46,031 nt of DNA from Bacteroidales bacterium (GTDB taxonomy: Bacteria > Bacteroidota > Bacteroidia > Bacteroidales > UBA10428): the NCBI GenBank assembly GCA_016933335.1, contig JAFGBD010000056.1, positions 1-46,031 on the forward strand, written 5' to 3'. Under the pieces are notes generated by a model, which worked only from the letters and a program-made list of their open reading frames with translations, made no database searches and was not told where the DNA came from. The translations under genes were made by a program, and so were the position numbers. Below, one piece after another: positions 25,801 to 33,976 of the stretch (position 1 is its first letter; every line of letters starts with the position of its first letter).

Positions 25801-28111
25801 GATCTTCAGAACCCGGGGCATTATAATAAAGTCCTCCCGTCTGTATAGCAATAGACTCCAGTGTTGATTCTGCATTACTGCCTAATCCGATGGTATAAAT
25901 GCTAATATTATTTATCACAGCCTTTTGTATTATATCATCCGCAGAAACGGAGCTTCCTCCGTCTTCACCGTCGGAAAGGACCAGTATGGCTTTATTGCCT
26001 TCCTGTCCTATGGTTTCATCTAAGGCTACATCAACGGCATCATATATTTTTGTGCCGCCACCGCTTAATAACGAATTGATTGCATCAATCAATAAAGATT
26101 TATCGCTGGTAAAACCCTGGTTAACAACTACTCCGTCATCAAATGATATTACAGAAGCTTTATCTTGAAGAGATAATAAAGAAATAAAATCAATCGCTGC
26201 GTTTTTTGCATCATTGATATACTGGCCTGACATGCTCCCGCTTTTATCTATTGTTAAGGCAGCTGAGATAACAATCGAGTTTTCAGACTTATTTTGAAAT
26301 AAAAAATCATTAACAATTTTTCCATTTTCCTTTAAAGTAATATTTGATTTATTCAAAACAGTAATGGGAATATTGGATTGATCCAATACTGTTACATAGC
26401 ATTTTACAATTGGTAATGAATCGATATCCAGATCACCGATACTTATTTTCAGATCCTCAATTTTACCATAGGCTGAGGTAACAAAATAATAAACCGGGTG
26501 ATCAAGATCATTGGTATATACTGCAATTGTATCTAATTGCTCTCCAATATCGAGTGAAGTAAAGGAGTATTCTATTACTTTAGCTGAATCTGGTAATAAC
26601 CAGAACCTGTCCCGGTTTTTTACTGAGACATTCGCTGTTTTGTTTGAAATACCTGTAATGAGCAGGTCAATATCACCTTTATTTTTTATTTCGAATGAAG
26701 AATTAATCCTTGTACCTGTGCTCTGTTCCCCGAAATCATATTTAACAGGAATGATTTCGCCTTCAATAATCCCGGATATAGGTTTATCCAGAAAAGGTAA
26801 AATGGTTATGTTGCTTCCTTCAATGATTTCACCTAATCCATCAGGATTTGTACTATGCTGTGGTCCTGAAAAGTGTCCCCAGTAATTGTTTGAGAAATCA
26901 ACGGTTGATGATCCGGTATGAACAACTGCGGCTGTTATATTGTTATAAATGTCATTATTATGAAATTCTGGTGATCCGTTATCTGCAATTCTGATAACAT
27001 TTTGTGTGTGACTGATTGTTGAATTTGTTACGATTGGATTGGAATTATCATAAAAATAAAAGAATAAGTTATTAAAACTACAATTGTTCAAAGTACCGCC
27101 CGACAGGTAGGTTGCATTGTAACCATTATAGTTTATATAGGCACTTAAGCTGCTATATGTGCTGGTGAATGTCGCCACGCTTGCGTTCAGGTTTGCTGAA
27201 GCAGTGCTGGTCGCTTTGACATAGATCTGGTTATATCCCATGTCTATCGTAACTCCCCCGGGAACAGTAAATGTGCAACCGCTGATCGTTAAATCGGAAG
27301 TTAATTTATACGGATAACCATAGGAGGGTAAAGTATAATCACTGGAATAACTTCCTCCTAATCCTATGTATTGGTTTGTACATCCTGAAAAGTCATTGCC
27401 GCTTATTACCGGCAGGCTCTCGTCAGATATATATACCGGGTAATTAAAGCCGCTTACGGTATTGCCGGATATGGTGGGTGCACTGCCGTTATCAACCAGA
27501 AAACAGCTGCCTGTATTTGTCAGGCTGCAATTAAAATTTGAGCTGGATATGGCCGGATCTGCATTGTCTGTAAAAGAAAGATATAAATTTTCAAAGGTAC
27601 AATTGTTTAAAGTACCGCCCGACAGGTAGGTGGCATTGTAACCATTATAGTTTATATAGGCACTTAAGCTGCTGTATGTGCTGGTGAATGTCGCCCCGCT
27701 TGCGTTCAGGTTTGCTGAAGCAGTGCTGGTCGCTTTGACATAGATCTGGTTATATCCCATGTCTATCGTAACTCCTGCTTCAACTGTCAAAGTCGCACCA
27801 TAAATTGTAACATCTCCTGTTATATTGTATGGGCTGTTAGCAAGAGTCCAGGTCGTATTTGAAGAAATAGTACCAGATACATTAGTCTGAGCTGAAATAA
27901 GCTGTGGGAACAGACCTAAAACAAAAACAATTATTATAAGTATAGATTTATCTATTATTGTTTTTTTTGATCTATATATCTCAACTGTATCTATGGATGG
28001 GATTCCAAGTTTATAAAAAAGACTAAACCTTTCAAAATCAGCAGAAATTGCATGCTTGAAATGATTAATGAGAAAAGATAAATTTTTCATAACGGAAGGT
28101 TTTATTTTCAA
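22835..28111 (-). CDS. Large secreted protein: beta-helix repeats, VWA domain, T9SS sorting domain
   Basis: A 1758-residue protein. A hydrophobic export segment sits unusually late, about residues 53–75 (SILIIIVFVLGLFPQLISAQ), after some 50 mostly polar residues; no ATG closer to it is available, so the true start is uncertain. From 76 to about 440 there are right-handed beta-helix-type repeats, two of them almost identical. An ASH/choice-of-anchor-like region follows (YDFGEQSTGTRINSSFEIKN). The von Willebrand A domain spans about 614–800 with MIDAS DKSGS (Asp622) and VLSDGEDGG. The final ~90 residues form a T9SS type A sorting domain (CYPNPVDDYLNISL; APAGIYFVRIKQ). It should cross the outer membrane by T9SS and be attached to or released from the surface, probably for adhesion. 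Domains are seen; function is inferred. Confidence 0.85.
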   Translation of the reverse strand: MKIKPSVMKNLSFLINHFKHAISADFERFSLFYKLGIPSIDTVEIYRSKKTIIDKSILIIIVFVLGLFPQLISAQTNVSGTISSNTTWTLANSPYNITGDVTIYGATLTVEAGVTIDMGYNQIYVKATSTASANLNASGATFTSTYSSLSAYINYNGYNATYLSGGTLNNCTFENLYLSFTDNADPAISSSNFNCSLTNTGSCFLVDNGSAPTISGNTVSGFNYPVYISDESLPVISGNDFSGCTNQYIGLGGSYSSDYTLPSYGYPYKLTSDLTISGCTFTVPGGVTIDMGYNQIYVKATSTASANLNASVATFTSTYSSLSAYINYNGYNATYLSGGTLNNCSFNNLFFYFYDNSNPIVTNSTISHTQNVIRIADNGSPEFHNNDIYNNITAAVVHTGSSTVDFSNNYWGHFSGPQHSTNPDGLGEIIEGSNITILPFLDKPISGIIEGEIIPVKYDFGEQSTGTRINSSFEIKNKGDIDLLITGISNKTANVSVKNRDRFWLLPDSAKVIEYSFTSLDIGEQLDTIAVYTNDLDHPVYYFVTSAYGKIEDLKISIGDLDIDSLPIVKCYVTVLDQSNIPITVLNKSNITLKENGKIVNDFLFQNKSENSIVISAALTIDKSGSMSGQYINDAKNAAIDFISLLSLQDKASVISFDDGVVVNQGFTSDKSLLIDAINSLLSGGGTKIYDAVDVALDETIGQEGNKAILVLSDGEDGGSSVSADDIIQKAVINNISIYTIGLGSNAESTLESIAIQTGGLYYNAPGSEDLSLIYRSISGQLQNQYELIYTALPGEDYPKVIEITIDFMDEKGSVTVSFSNESSTIEFLSLTNRFSLPKLINNSKSYFYYYVKETASTPVIDREFKFTLKSGSNYIPSGGKYIGNGIMQFWVDLRGLPEMSSIQINMPDSILQYGQSIKLASKPGSFNIPIEDNPVEQNIDIFGGLSAGVNLIAGGVGAGPSVAAAKLSLNTEGGMGFNFLKDLGGNEYITRRFEAGIGLSVESPAINAVVGEIQAGLNAEVMVKGLIGQTMHFPSTMNTSTIKKAKASYILETFSIGGVSLSPFAGVFLKALKNSLLMASPDLNSLYNSLYYQNLSGVAFEGSASVGFSIALDDDLKDQAKLEIADIGGYITVLQQNIENVKTQDKSFKFNIASGFDISVLNFQVGNIDLVKAYEYKFGKDVSIVADYSQTKGFNSLDLSFGATSSPQLAFADFCETYSCNFHVPKYVITKNLTARNLVGTIAPMLVPGISKTPFMVGINYFAENIDNLFFHSPDTLAFFEDHVLIQTINYSSKGLDISPKIKLDAALGAGAGLELGFQLAYYDEMYYPKNQYIIANGHLLPLVSNNDIDKTNRIFNLEDEIKDLFEGTALLIDDALQALIKVAEKVVEEGKEFLLNVYDGSCKVFGVLTSPVKIVIRTVDPSTKSVQRRTFLEPEVINAYSSRRVVSLENQLTLEEPAAEESILYIVSENHNISMFSLNDSLLLTFDPIYISIAVDPTKIATFNFGEDEKKLARIYFYDDLDSKWIELPGDLTNHLDTVTTTIINSGNYAVGISLKPSDDITAPDILDYYPRFDVEINNSERIWAKLYEAQTGVGIDFSRTMIKIDGNEVSSLWNPVDNIISFVIDNNISNGQHSFTIIASDLNGNTNITSGLFSYNSATSIKPLRIPLQFDCYPNPVDDYLNISLKAENNDPVLISVYNNLGQQISNLIEITPTAAEVEIVWNRTTIDNQLAPAGIYFVRIKQDEKIAVKKIILE
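27080..27775 (-). repeat. Near-identical 177-bp repeats inside the large secreted protein gene
   Basis: Positions 27080–27256 and 27599–27775 differ at about four sites by hand comparison and lie 519 bases apart. They encode two copies of the beta-helix segment containing VTIDMGYNQIYVKATSTASA and TYLSGGTLNNC. The DNA between them is unrelated at this level. The near-identity points to a recent duplication or gene conversion and offers a site for expansion or contraction. Confidence 0.9.
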
Positions 28112-28320
28112 TATCTAGATGAAATTTTTTGGATTATTTATCCTTTTTTTAGGTGAATAAAGTATTATGTAAGGAGATGGATTTCAAAATCTGAAATGAA
28201 CTGTACATCCTGAGTAATTTTATAAATACAAAATGTCTTTGAACTAACGAGATACAGCAAATTATTACAAATTAAAACAAAATCTAAACAAAAATCAATT
28301 CTGATGTAATAATTTTTATG

Positions 28321-28354
28321 AAAAAACCCTGAAAGCAGAAGCTCCCAGGGTTTT
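28321..28354 (-). terminator. Terminator of the VIT-domain protein gene
   Basis: A 9-bp stem (28323–28331 with 28346–28354, 14-base loop) is followed on the minus strand by a T run (A run 28321–28326). It lies about 33 bases past the stop of the minus-strand gene ending at 28387. Confidence 0.75.
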
Positions 28355-28386
28355 CGAAGATACATTGCATAATTGCTCACTAACCC

Positions 28387-30585
28387 CTAATCGATTTTCA
28401 GTATCTTCATCTGTTTTTTAAATGTTTCACCTGTAACAACCACCATATATATACCCTTATCAACCGGAGCATGCTGACTGCCGGAAACGTTCCATTCGAT
28501 GTTGATAAATCCGTTATAGTTGTATTCATCAGGAGTGAATTCCTTTATTTTTCTTCCGGTCATATCGAAAACCTCCACCCTGATACGCTGCCACTCAATC
28601 CGGTCAGGTACATCTATCCTGATCAGTACGTGATCAGAGAACGGGTTGGGGTAAGCCCTCATCTGTATCTGTTCCTCCCTGTAACCCTGTTTGGTACCTG
28701 TTAAATCCATTTTTACAGATTCTCCCAGGGTGTTGAATGAGACATCTTCCGCCATAAGCACATCGCCTCCGACCGGACCCTGCTCCTGCGGATCGACAAC
28801 AGGCTCCATGCCCGGTTCCAGTGCCAGGAATGCGGTATACCTCGACAGCACCCTTTCGTCAAGGCTGGCATTGATAACCGACCGGATAATCTTGTTATCG
28901 TATGTACGTGTATCTTCCAGCGACTGGATAAAGTTACCCGTCCACATCTCCTCGTTCAGCGTGTCGGAAACATGTATGTGCGCCGCATCGAATTTAAGCT
29001 CCGCCGACCTGACCTGTCCGTTGTATATGCCTGACGCCTCAATCACAAACGGCATTTTTCCGTGGTATTTCCCAACCTGCAGGATCGGTCTCCGCAGGTA
29101 TGTTGCCAGCTCATTTGAGTTGATGTTGTATCTCCCGAAGCAGAAGCCGTCTTCCAGGGTTGTATGCAGGTCGAAAGAGGTAAGTATCCCGCCCAGGTCG
29201 GTAAATGCCTGCGACAGCACTCCCGGTATGGTATTGTTCCAGTAATCATATTGATAAAAATTGCCGCCTGACTGTCTTGTCAGCATGGTATACAGGTATT
29301 CGTTGCCGTTGAAATACTGGTTTCCGATGTAATACCATGTTTCATACCTGTCATAAAAGTCAATGACATGTGTGACGGGCAGTTCACCTATCTTCTTAAG
29401 TTTGTTCATCAGCTGGTTTGCTTTCTCCTGTTCTCCGAAATTGTCGGAGTTTGAAAGCAGCAGCATCTCGGCTTTGACACCGAATGCATTGATGAAGTTG
29501 ATGCCTGTCTCCAGCAGTTTCGGCAGATCGGTATAATCCTTCACCGGGCTGACACCCAGCTTTGCAAATGCCATACTGACGGAAGCCGAATCAGCCGGGA
29601 TCCATGCCTGGCTTGCCATTGTCATGGCAGGATTTGAAAGGATGATATTGAAATAGTCCCCTTCGTGCAGGTAGTTCAGCAGTGTGGATTTCAGGTTATG
29701 AAACACATCATTGCCATCCACATTATAACTGTTTTCCTTTTCAAAGTCAAGGAGGATAAGTACTTTGCGGTTATCCGGCATCGTGAACACCTCCGAAGGC
29801 AGCAGGGCCATCTGGTATATGCCCTCTTCCCCGTTCCCGTAATGGCTGAGGTAGACGCCGTTTTCTATGGGAGAGCTGTACGCTATCTGCAGGTTTTTAT
29901 TGAAATATGAATTTTCTATATCGATATCTGAGATCCGCGGTGTGCTGTGCCATTCCGGCACTTCGAAAGAAAATTCCGGATAACCCGGTATGTGCGGGTT
30001 TTTCCATTCGTTATCACCCATGCTGATAACTTTTATTTTGTTCAGCGGGATATAGGACGACTGGAGGATATCGAGCGGCAGCGGAGCGCTGACATTCATT
30101 CCCGACCAGTTGGCAGGCACAAGGTAGGTTATTTTAACCTTTCGCGAGCTGTTGCCCGCCATGGGAAATATCCTGAGCTGATAGTTGTTTTCCCAGTCCT
30201 TGTAAAGCACCGAAGGATCACGCCTTCTTTTCACGATGCTTTCGTATATCTGGTAGGCGCTCCAGCGGTCCATGATCTTCGCATGCACGATGCTGTCCTC
30301 CACCCACAGCCATGAGTCGTGGACGATGGCGCCTTTGGGCAGCGAAAAGTAAAAGCTGACCTCCAGGGTATCTTCGGCAGTAAAATCATATCCTTTACCG
30401 CTGAAGGTCATGTACAGTCCGCACTCCATATAGATGCCCTTAGGCTCGATGGTAAGCGTCACCTCGTCGATGCTGCCCTGACCGGACTTGCCCCACTGCG
30501 GATCGCTCACATACAGCCAGCTGTATGCCAGGGCATTTAAGGCTAACGACGCAATTGCAAATAAGCCGAGTATAACTTTTTTCAT
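28387..30585 (-). CDS. Secreted VIT-domain protein with T9SS sorting domain
   Basis: A 732-residue exported protein; ATG 30585 is chosen because it opens the signal peptide (MKKVILGLFAIASLALNALA), 60 bases inside the longest frame. Residues about 35–165 match the VIT (inter-alpha-trypsin/vault) domain: FYFSLPKGAIVHDSWLWVED, RWSAYQIYESIVKRRRDPSV, LRIFPMAGNSSRKVKITYLV. A VWA-like region follows (KVLILLDFEKENS), but the metal-binding DxSxS motif is replaced by DFEKENS. The C-terminus is a T9SS type A sorting domain (AYPNPFSDHVLIRIDV; APVDKGIYMVVVTGE). It should reach the cell surface. It lies on the same strand as the large VWA protein, with a terminator between them. Confidence 0.85.
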   Translation of the reverse strand: MKKVILGLFAIASLALNALAYSWLYVSDPQWGKSGQGSIDEVTLTIEPKGIYMECGLYMTFSGKGYDFTAEDTLEVSFYFSLPKGAIVHDSWLWVEDSIVHAKIMDRWSAYQIYESIVKRRRDPSVLYKDWENNYQLRIFPMAGNSSRKVKITYLVPANWSGMNVSAPLPLDILQSSYIPLNKIKVISMGDNEWKNPHIPGYPEFSFEVPEWHSTPRISDIDIENSYFNKNLQIAYSSPIENGVYLSHYGNGEEGIYQMALLPSEVFTMPDNRKVLILLDFEKENSYNVDGNDVFHNLKSTLLNYLHEGDYFNIILSNPAMTMASQAWIPADSASVSMAFAKLGVSPVKDYTDLPKLLETGINFINAFGVKAEMLLLSNSDNFGEQEKANQLMNKLKKIGELPVTHVIDFYDRYETWYYIGNQYFNGNEYLYTMLTRQSGGNFYQYDYWNNTIPGVLSQAFTDLGGILTSFDLHTTLEDGFCFGRYNINSNELATYLRRPILQVGKYHGKMPFVIEASGIYNGQVRSAELKFDAAHIHVSDTLNEEMWTGNFIQSLEDTRTYDNKIIRSVINASLDERVLSRYTAFLALEPGMEPVVDPQEQGPVGGDVLMAEDVSFNTLGESVKMDLTGTKQGYREEQIQMRAYPNPFSDHVLIRIDVPDRIEWQRIRVEVFDMTGRKIKEFTPDEYNYNGFINIEWNVSGSQHAPVDKGIYMVVVTGETFKKQMKILKID

Positions 30586-30643
30586 ATAATTAGGTTTTTT
30601 GCTATAAAGATGCATGCAATGAGTTTTTAGTTGCGTCTGTCCC

Positions 30644-30674
30644 AAAAAAAACTCCCCTCCTTTTTAAGGAGGGG
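30644..30674. repeat. Terminator-like G/C-rich hairpin between divergent genes
   Basis: A 9-bp stem (30654–30662 with 30666–30674, 3-base loop) is flanked on one side by an A run (about 30644–30651) and on the other by CAGGGGTGGTTG. Read on the minus strand it looks like a terminator, yet no minus-strand gene ends here: it lies between divergent genes. It is better explained as a dispersed palindromic repeat like those at 13949 and 19432. Confidence 0.6.
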
Positions 30675-30683
30675 CAGGGGTGG

Positions 30684-30711
30684 TTGAAAACCAAAAACTT
30701 TCTTATTTTTG
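30684..30711 (+). promoter_or_regulatory. Promoter for the polysaccharide kinase gene
   Basis: TTG at 30684–30686, a 17-base spacer and TATTTTTG at 30704–30711 match the Bacteroidota promoter form. Transcription would start near 30718, about 15 bases before the ATG at 30734. Confidence 0.55.
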
Positions 30712-30733
30712 CTTTCAAAGTACATAGCATATA

Positions 30734-33190
30734 ATGGAACAAGGCTACCCCCCAGAATATTTCCGCGAAGAAGAAGGCATAGACATAAAGAAATATATTT
30801 ACCAGGTACTTTACCACTGGTGGTGGTTTGCTTTAAGCATATTCATAGCCTTAACCATTGCCTACATGGTAAACAGGTATTCAGAAGAAGTCTACCAGGT
30901 AAGCTGTTCTGTAATAGTAGGCGAGGAAGCTTCCAAATCGGGAAGCGCTGAAAGTATTCTCGAAGAGCTTTCTCGTGTAAGAGGCAGAGTCAGAAAAGCC
31001 GTTGTTGAAAATGAAATTTCAATCCTCAAGTCATATTCTTTAGCACGCATGGCATTGGAAGAGCTCGATTTTGGCATTACTTATACAGCAGTTGGTCGTA
31101 GGGGTATTGCCGAAACGAAAATGTATCAGAATTGCCCGTTTGTTGTTATCCCCGATACTTCAAAACCGAATGTTGCCGGGCATAAAATCAATGTCATTAT
31201 CCTTAATGACAAAGAGTATTTATTGAGCATTGACGACCGTTATAAAATCTCTGAGACCGTGGAATTCGGACAGCCATTCAGTCATGAAAGTTTTAATTTC
31301 ACCATTTACCTGAATGATCCTGATAAATTCACCCAGGAAAATTACAATCCAAGGAAGTATTACTTTGTCATCAACACCATTAACGGATTGTCTAACCGTT
31401 ACAGGGGTGCATTGAATGTTGAGGTGAACAACGAACGGGGTTCTATCCTGAATCTTTCAATGGCCGGAAACGTTCCTGCCCAGCTTGCTGCTTACCTTAA
31501 CAAATTGTGCGAGGTTTACATCCGTTCCAACCTTGATAACAAAAACCAGGTATCCGACAATACCATTCAGTTTATTGATGAACAGCTTCGGAGCATTGTT
31601 GATTCCCTTGAAATAGCAGGAATACGTCTTCAGAATTTCCGTTCGGTTAACAAAACAATTGATCTGAGCAGGGAAGGCAATTATCTTTTCCAACAGATGG
31701 AACTGTTGCAGTCACAAAAAGCAACCCTGGATATGAGTGGTAGATATTATAAGTATTTACAGAATTATATTAATAATAAAAAAGATTACAGTGATGTGGT
31801 GGCCCCTTCAGTTGTGGGTATACAGGATAATCTGCTCAACTCCCTTATTAAGCAATTAAATGAACTGAATATTCAGCGAAGGAGCATATCATTTGCAGCA
31901 CAGGACAATTCACCGCAGATGCGCATGATCATTACCCAGATTGAAGATATTAAAAACACATTGCTGGAAAACCTTACAAGTCTGATCAAAACCAATGAAC
32001 TGACCTTATCAGATTTACAGCAGCAAATCAATAATGTTGAAAAAGAAGTACAAAAGCTTCCTTATACCGAACGTCAGCTAATCAATATCCAGCGCGAATT
32101 TAATATCAATGATCAGATTTATACCTTCCTATTGGAAAAACGTGCAGAGGCAGGTATCACCAAGGCATCCAACACTCCTGATCATAAAATACTGGATATT
32201 GCCCGGCCTGAAAACGCAAGGATGATTAAACCCAAAACATCTATGAACTACATGATGGCATTGATACTGGGCGGGCTTATTCCCCTTTTATTAATTGTTT
32301 TGATTGAATATTTTAACAATAAAATTGTTGACCGTAAAGACATTGAGGAACACACTAATGTACCTGTGCTGGGTTCTGTGGGTCATAATGACAAGCAATC
32401 AGATTTACCCGTATTCGAAAATCCTAAATCTGCGCTGGCCGAATCATTCCGTTCACTGCGTGCCAACCTGCAGTATATACTCAAAGAAAAAGATCAAAAG
32501 ATAATCTGTATATCATCCACGATAAGCGGAGAAGGCAAGACATTCTGTGCCGTAAACCTGGCCGCCATCATGGCCATGGCAGGTAAAAAAACGTTGCTGA
32601 TAAGCCTCGATCTGCGCCGTCCCAAAGTACACAGGGTATTCAACATCAAAAATCAGGTGGGTTTAAGTACTTTCCTCATTGATAAAAGCAAACCTGAAGA
32701 AATTATATTTAGTACTGATGTGGACAACCTGTTTATAGCCACAGCCGGACCTATACCACCCAATCCGGCAGAATTGATAGGTTCTGAGCGTATGATAAAA
32801 CTCCTGGAACACTTAAAGAAGCAATATGACCAAATTGTCATAGATACACCTCCGGTAGCCATTGTTACTGATGCCTTACTCCTTAAAAACCAGATTGATC
32901 TTTACGTATTTGTAATAAGGCATGGTTACTCCACTAAGCAGGTGTTGCAACTGATAGACGATCTATACAACAAAAAAGACGTGAAAAAAATGGCGCTGCT
33001 TGTTAATGATGTCCAGGTAAAGGGCTATTATGGATACAGTTATCGCTACGGTTACGGCTATGGTTATGGTTACGGTTATGGCTATGGTTACGGATATTAC
33101 GGCAAAGACTATTATGAAGAAGAAAATTCTGTAAGCGAAAACATCCGCCAGAAACTCACACGCATCATCAGGCGCATGATTAAATATTAA
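30734..33190 (+). CDS. wzc: Wzc-type polysaccharide co-polymerase / bacterial tyrosine kinase
   Basis: An 818-residue inner-membrane protein controlling chain length and export of a surface polysaccharide. Two membrane segments (about 29–46, WWWFALSIFIALTIAYMV; about 507–527, MMALILGGLIPLLLIVLIEY) enclose a large periplasmic Wzz/coiled-coil region. The cytoplasmic BY-kinase domain has Walker A SGEGKT (Lys602), Walker A' LLISLDLRRPK and Walker B IVIDTPP (Asp704). The tail is the tyrosine cluster used for autophosphorylation: about 16 tyrosines in 31 residues, including eight Gly-Tyr pairs. The gene opens the polysaccharide locus and has its own promoter. No Wza partner is in view. The symbol follows the proteobacterial homologue. 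Confidence 0.93.
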   Translation: MEQGYPPEYFREEEGIDIKKYIYQVLYHWWWFALSIFIALTIAYMVNRYSEEVYQVSCSVIVGEEASKSGSAESILEELSRVRGRVRKAVVENEISILKSYSLARMALEELDFGITYTAVGRRGIAETKMYQNCPFVVIPDTSKPNVAGHKINVIILNDKEYLLSIDDRYKISETVEFGQPFSHESFNFTIYLNDPDKFTQENYNPRKYYFVINTINGLSNRYRGALNVEVNNERGSILNLSMAGNVPAQLAAYLNKLCEVYIRSNLDNKNQVSDNTIQFIDEQLRSIVDSLEIAGIRLQNFRSVNKTIDLSREGNYLFQQMELLQSQKATLDMSGRYYKYLQNYINNKKDYSDVVAPSVVGIQDNLLNSLIKQLNELNIQRRSISFAAQDNSPQMRMIITQIEDIKNTLLENLTSLIKTNELTLSDLQQQINNVEKEVQKLPYTERQLINIQREFNINDQIYTFLLEKRAEAGITKASNTPDHKILDIARPENARMIKPKTSMNYMMALILGGLIPLLLIVLIEYFNNKIVDRKDIEEHTNVPVLGSVGHNDKQSDLPVFENPKSALAESFRSLRANLQYILKEKDQKIICISSTISGEGKTFCAVNLAAIMAMAGKKTLLISLDLRRPKVHRVFNIKNQVGLSTFLIDKSKPEEIIFSTDVDNLFIATAGPIPPNPAELIGSERMIKLLEHLKKQYDQIVIDTPPVAIVTDALLLKNQIDLYVFVIRHGYSTKQVLQLIDDLYNKKDVKKMALLVNDVQVKGYYGYSYRYGYGYGYGYGYGYGYGYYGKDYYEEENSVSENIRQKLTRIIRRMIKY
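33050..33097 (+). repeat. Eight tandem Gly-Tyr codon pairs
   Basis: A 6-base repeat (GGN TAY, eight units) codes the Gly-Tyr tract near residues 773–788 of the tyrosine kinase. Codons vary (GGT/GGC/GGA, TAC/TAT), so the protein repeat is kept although the DNA repeat is imperfect. Such a tract can change in length by slippage and thereby alter the number of phosphorylation sites. Confidence 0.9.
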
Positions 33191-33257
33191 AAAATTTTTA
33201 CAATAAAACTGTAGAAATTTTAAATTTCGAGTAATTTTATTACTCAATCTTATTATT

Positions 33258-33794
33258 GTGCTTGACACTTTAATCACATCAAAAACCCGTATTAAACTTC
33301 TTCTTAAGTTTTTCCTTAATAAGGATTACTCTTCTTATTTGCGTAATCTTGAAAGCGAATTCGACGAGTCTTCTAATGCAGTTCGTGTTGAACTAAACAG
33401 ATTTGAGCAAGCAGGATTGTTGAATTCATTTACGAAGGGAAATAAAAAATATTACAAGGCTAATGACAATCATCCACTTTTCAAAGATATCCATAATATT
33501 ATTTTAAAATATGTAGGAATTGATAGGATCATTGAAAATGTTGTAAAAAAACTTGGTGAAATACAAAAAGTATATCTTACGGGTGATTTTGCCCGAGGAT
33601 GTGACAATGGCATTATTGACCTGGCGTTTATAGGTAAGGATATTAACAGAACATATCTGGTCAAACTAATTGAAAAAGCAGAAAATCTTATCAATTATAA
33701 AATAAGGTATCTTGTCTATTCACCTTCTGAATTAAAACAGAAACTAAAAAACAATTCTAATGGAGAGGTTTTATTATTGTGGGAGGCCTTATGA
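33258..33794 (+). CDS. Winged-helix protein with degenerate nucleotidyltransferase domain
   Basis: A 178-residue protein starting at GTG 33258. Residues about 1–75 form an ArsR/MarR-like winged helix (YLRNLESEFDESSNAVRVEL; RFEQAGLLNSFTKGNKKYYK). Residues about 100–165 resemble a small MNT-type nucleotidyltransferase domain (KVYLTGDFARGCDNGIIDLA), but the usual GS and paired Asp are changed to GD and a single Asp, so catalysis is doubtful. Proteins of this build occur in Bacteroidota polysaccharide loci and may regulate them. An inverted repeat GAGTAA/TTACTC lies just upstream (about 33228–33244), a possible operator. Role inferred from position. Confidence 0.72.
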   Translation: MLDTLITSKTRIKLLLKFFLNKDYSSYLRNLESEFDESSNAVRVELNRFEQAGLLNSFTKGNKKYYKANDNHPLFKDIHNIILKYVGIDRIIENVVKKLGEIQKVYLTGDFARGCDNGIIDLAFIGKDINRTYLVKLIEKAENLINYKIRYLVYSPSELKQKLKNNSNGEVLLLWEAL

Positions 33795-33976
33795 AATGAT
33801 TGTGCGATTCTCAAGAGAACAAGCATGGAATTAAGCGATAAAATCTTTATCAATCAATGAGAATATTTTAAGTGTTAATGAATAATCATTCTATTTTTTG
33901 TTACACATGAAATAGAAAAACCTGTTTATAACTGATAAAGCATAGTATTTGAATAAAATGTTATAAAAGAAAAAAA

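Noticed and set aside
28165..28380. Minus-strand 71-codon frame between the two T9SS genes
   Set aside because: It runs across the terminator of the preceding gene, has no ribosome site and no recognisable pattern.
33795..33976. RNA gene or riboswitch before the AT-rich part of the polysaccharide locus
   Set aside because: No tRNA arms, stable hairpin or known aptamer core could be recognised; only AT-rich DNA.
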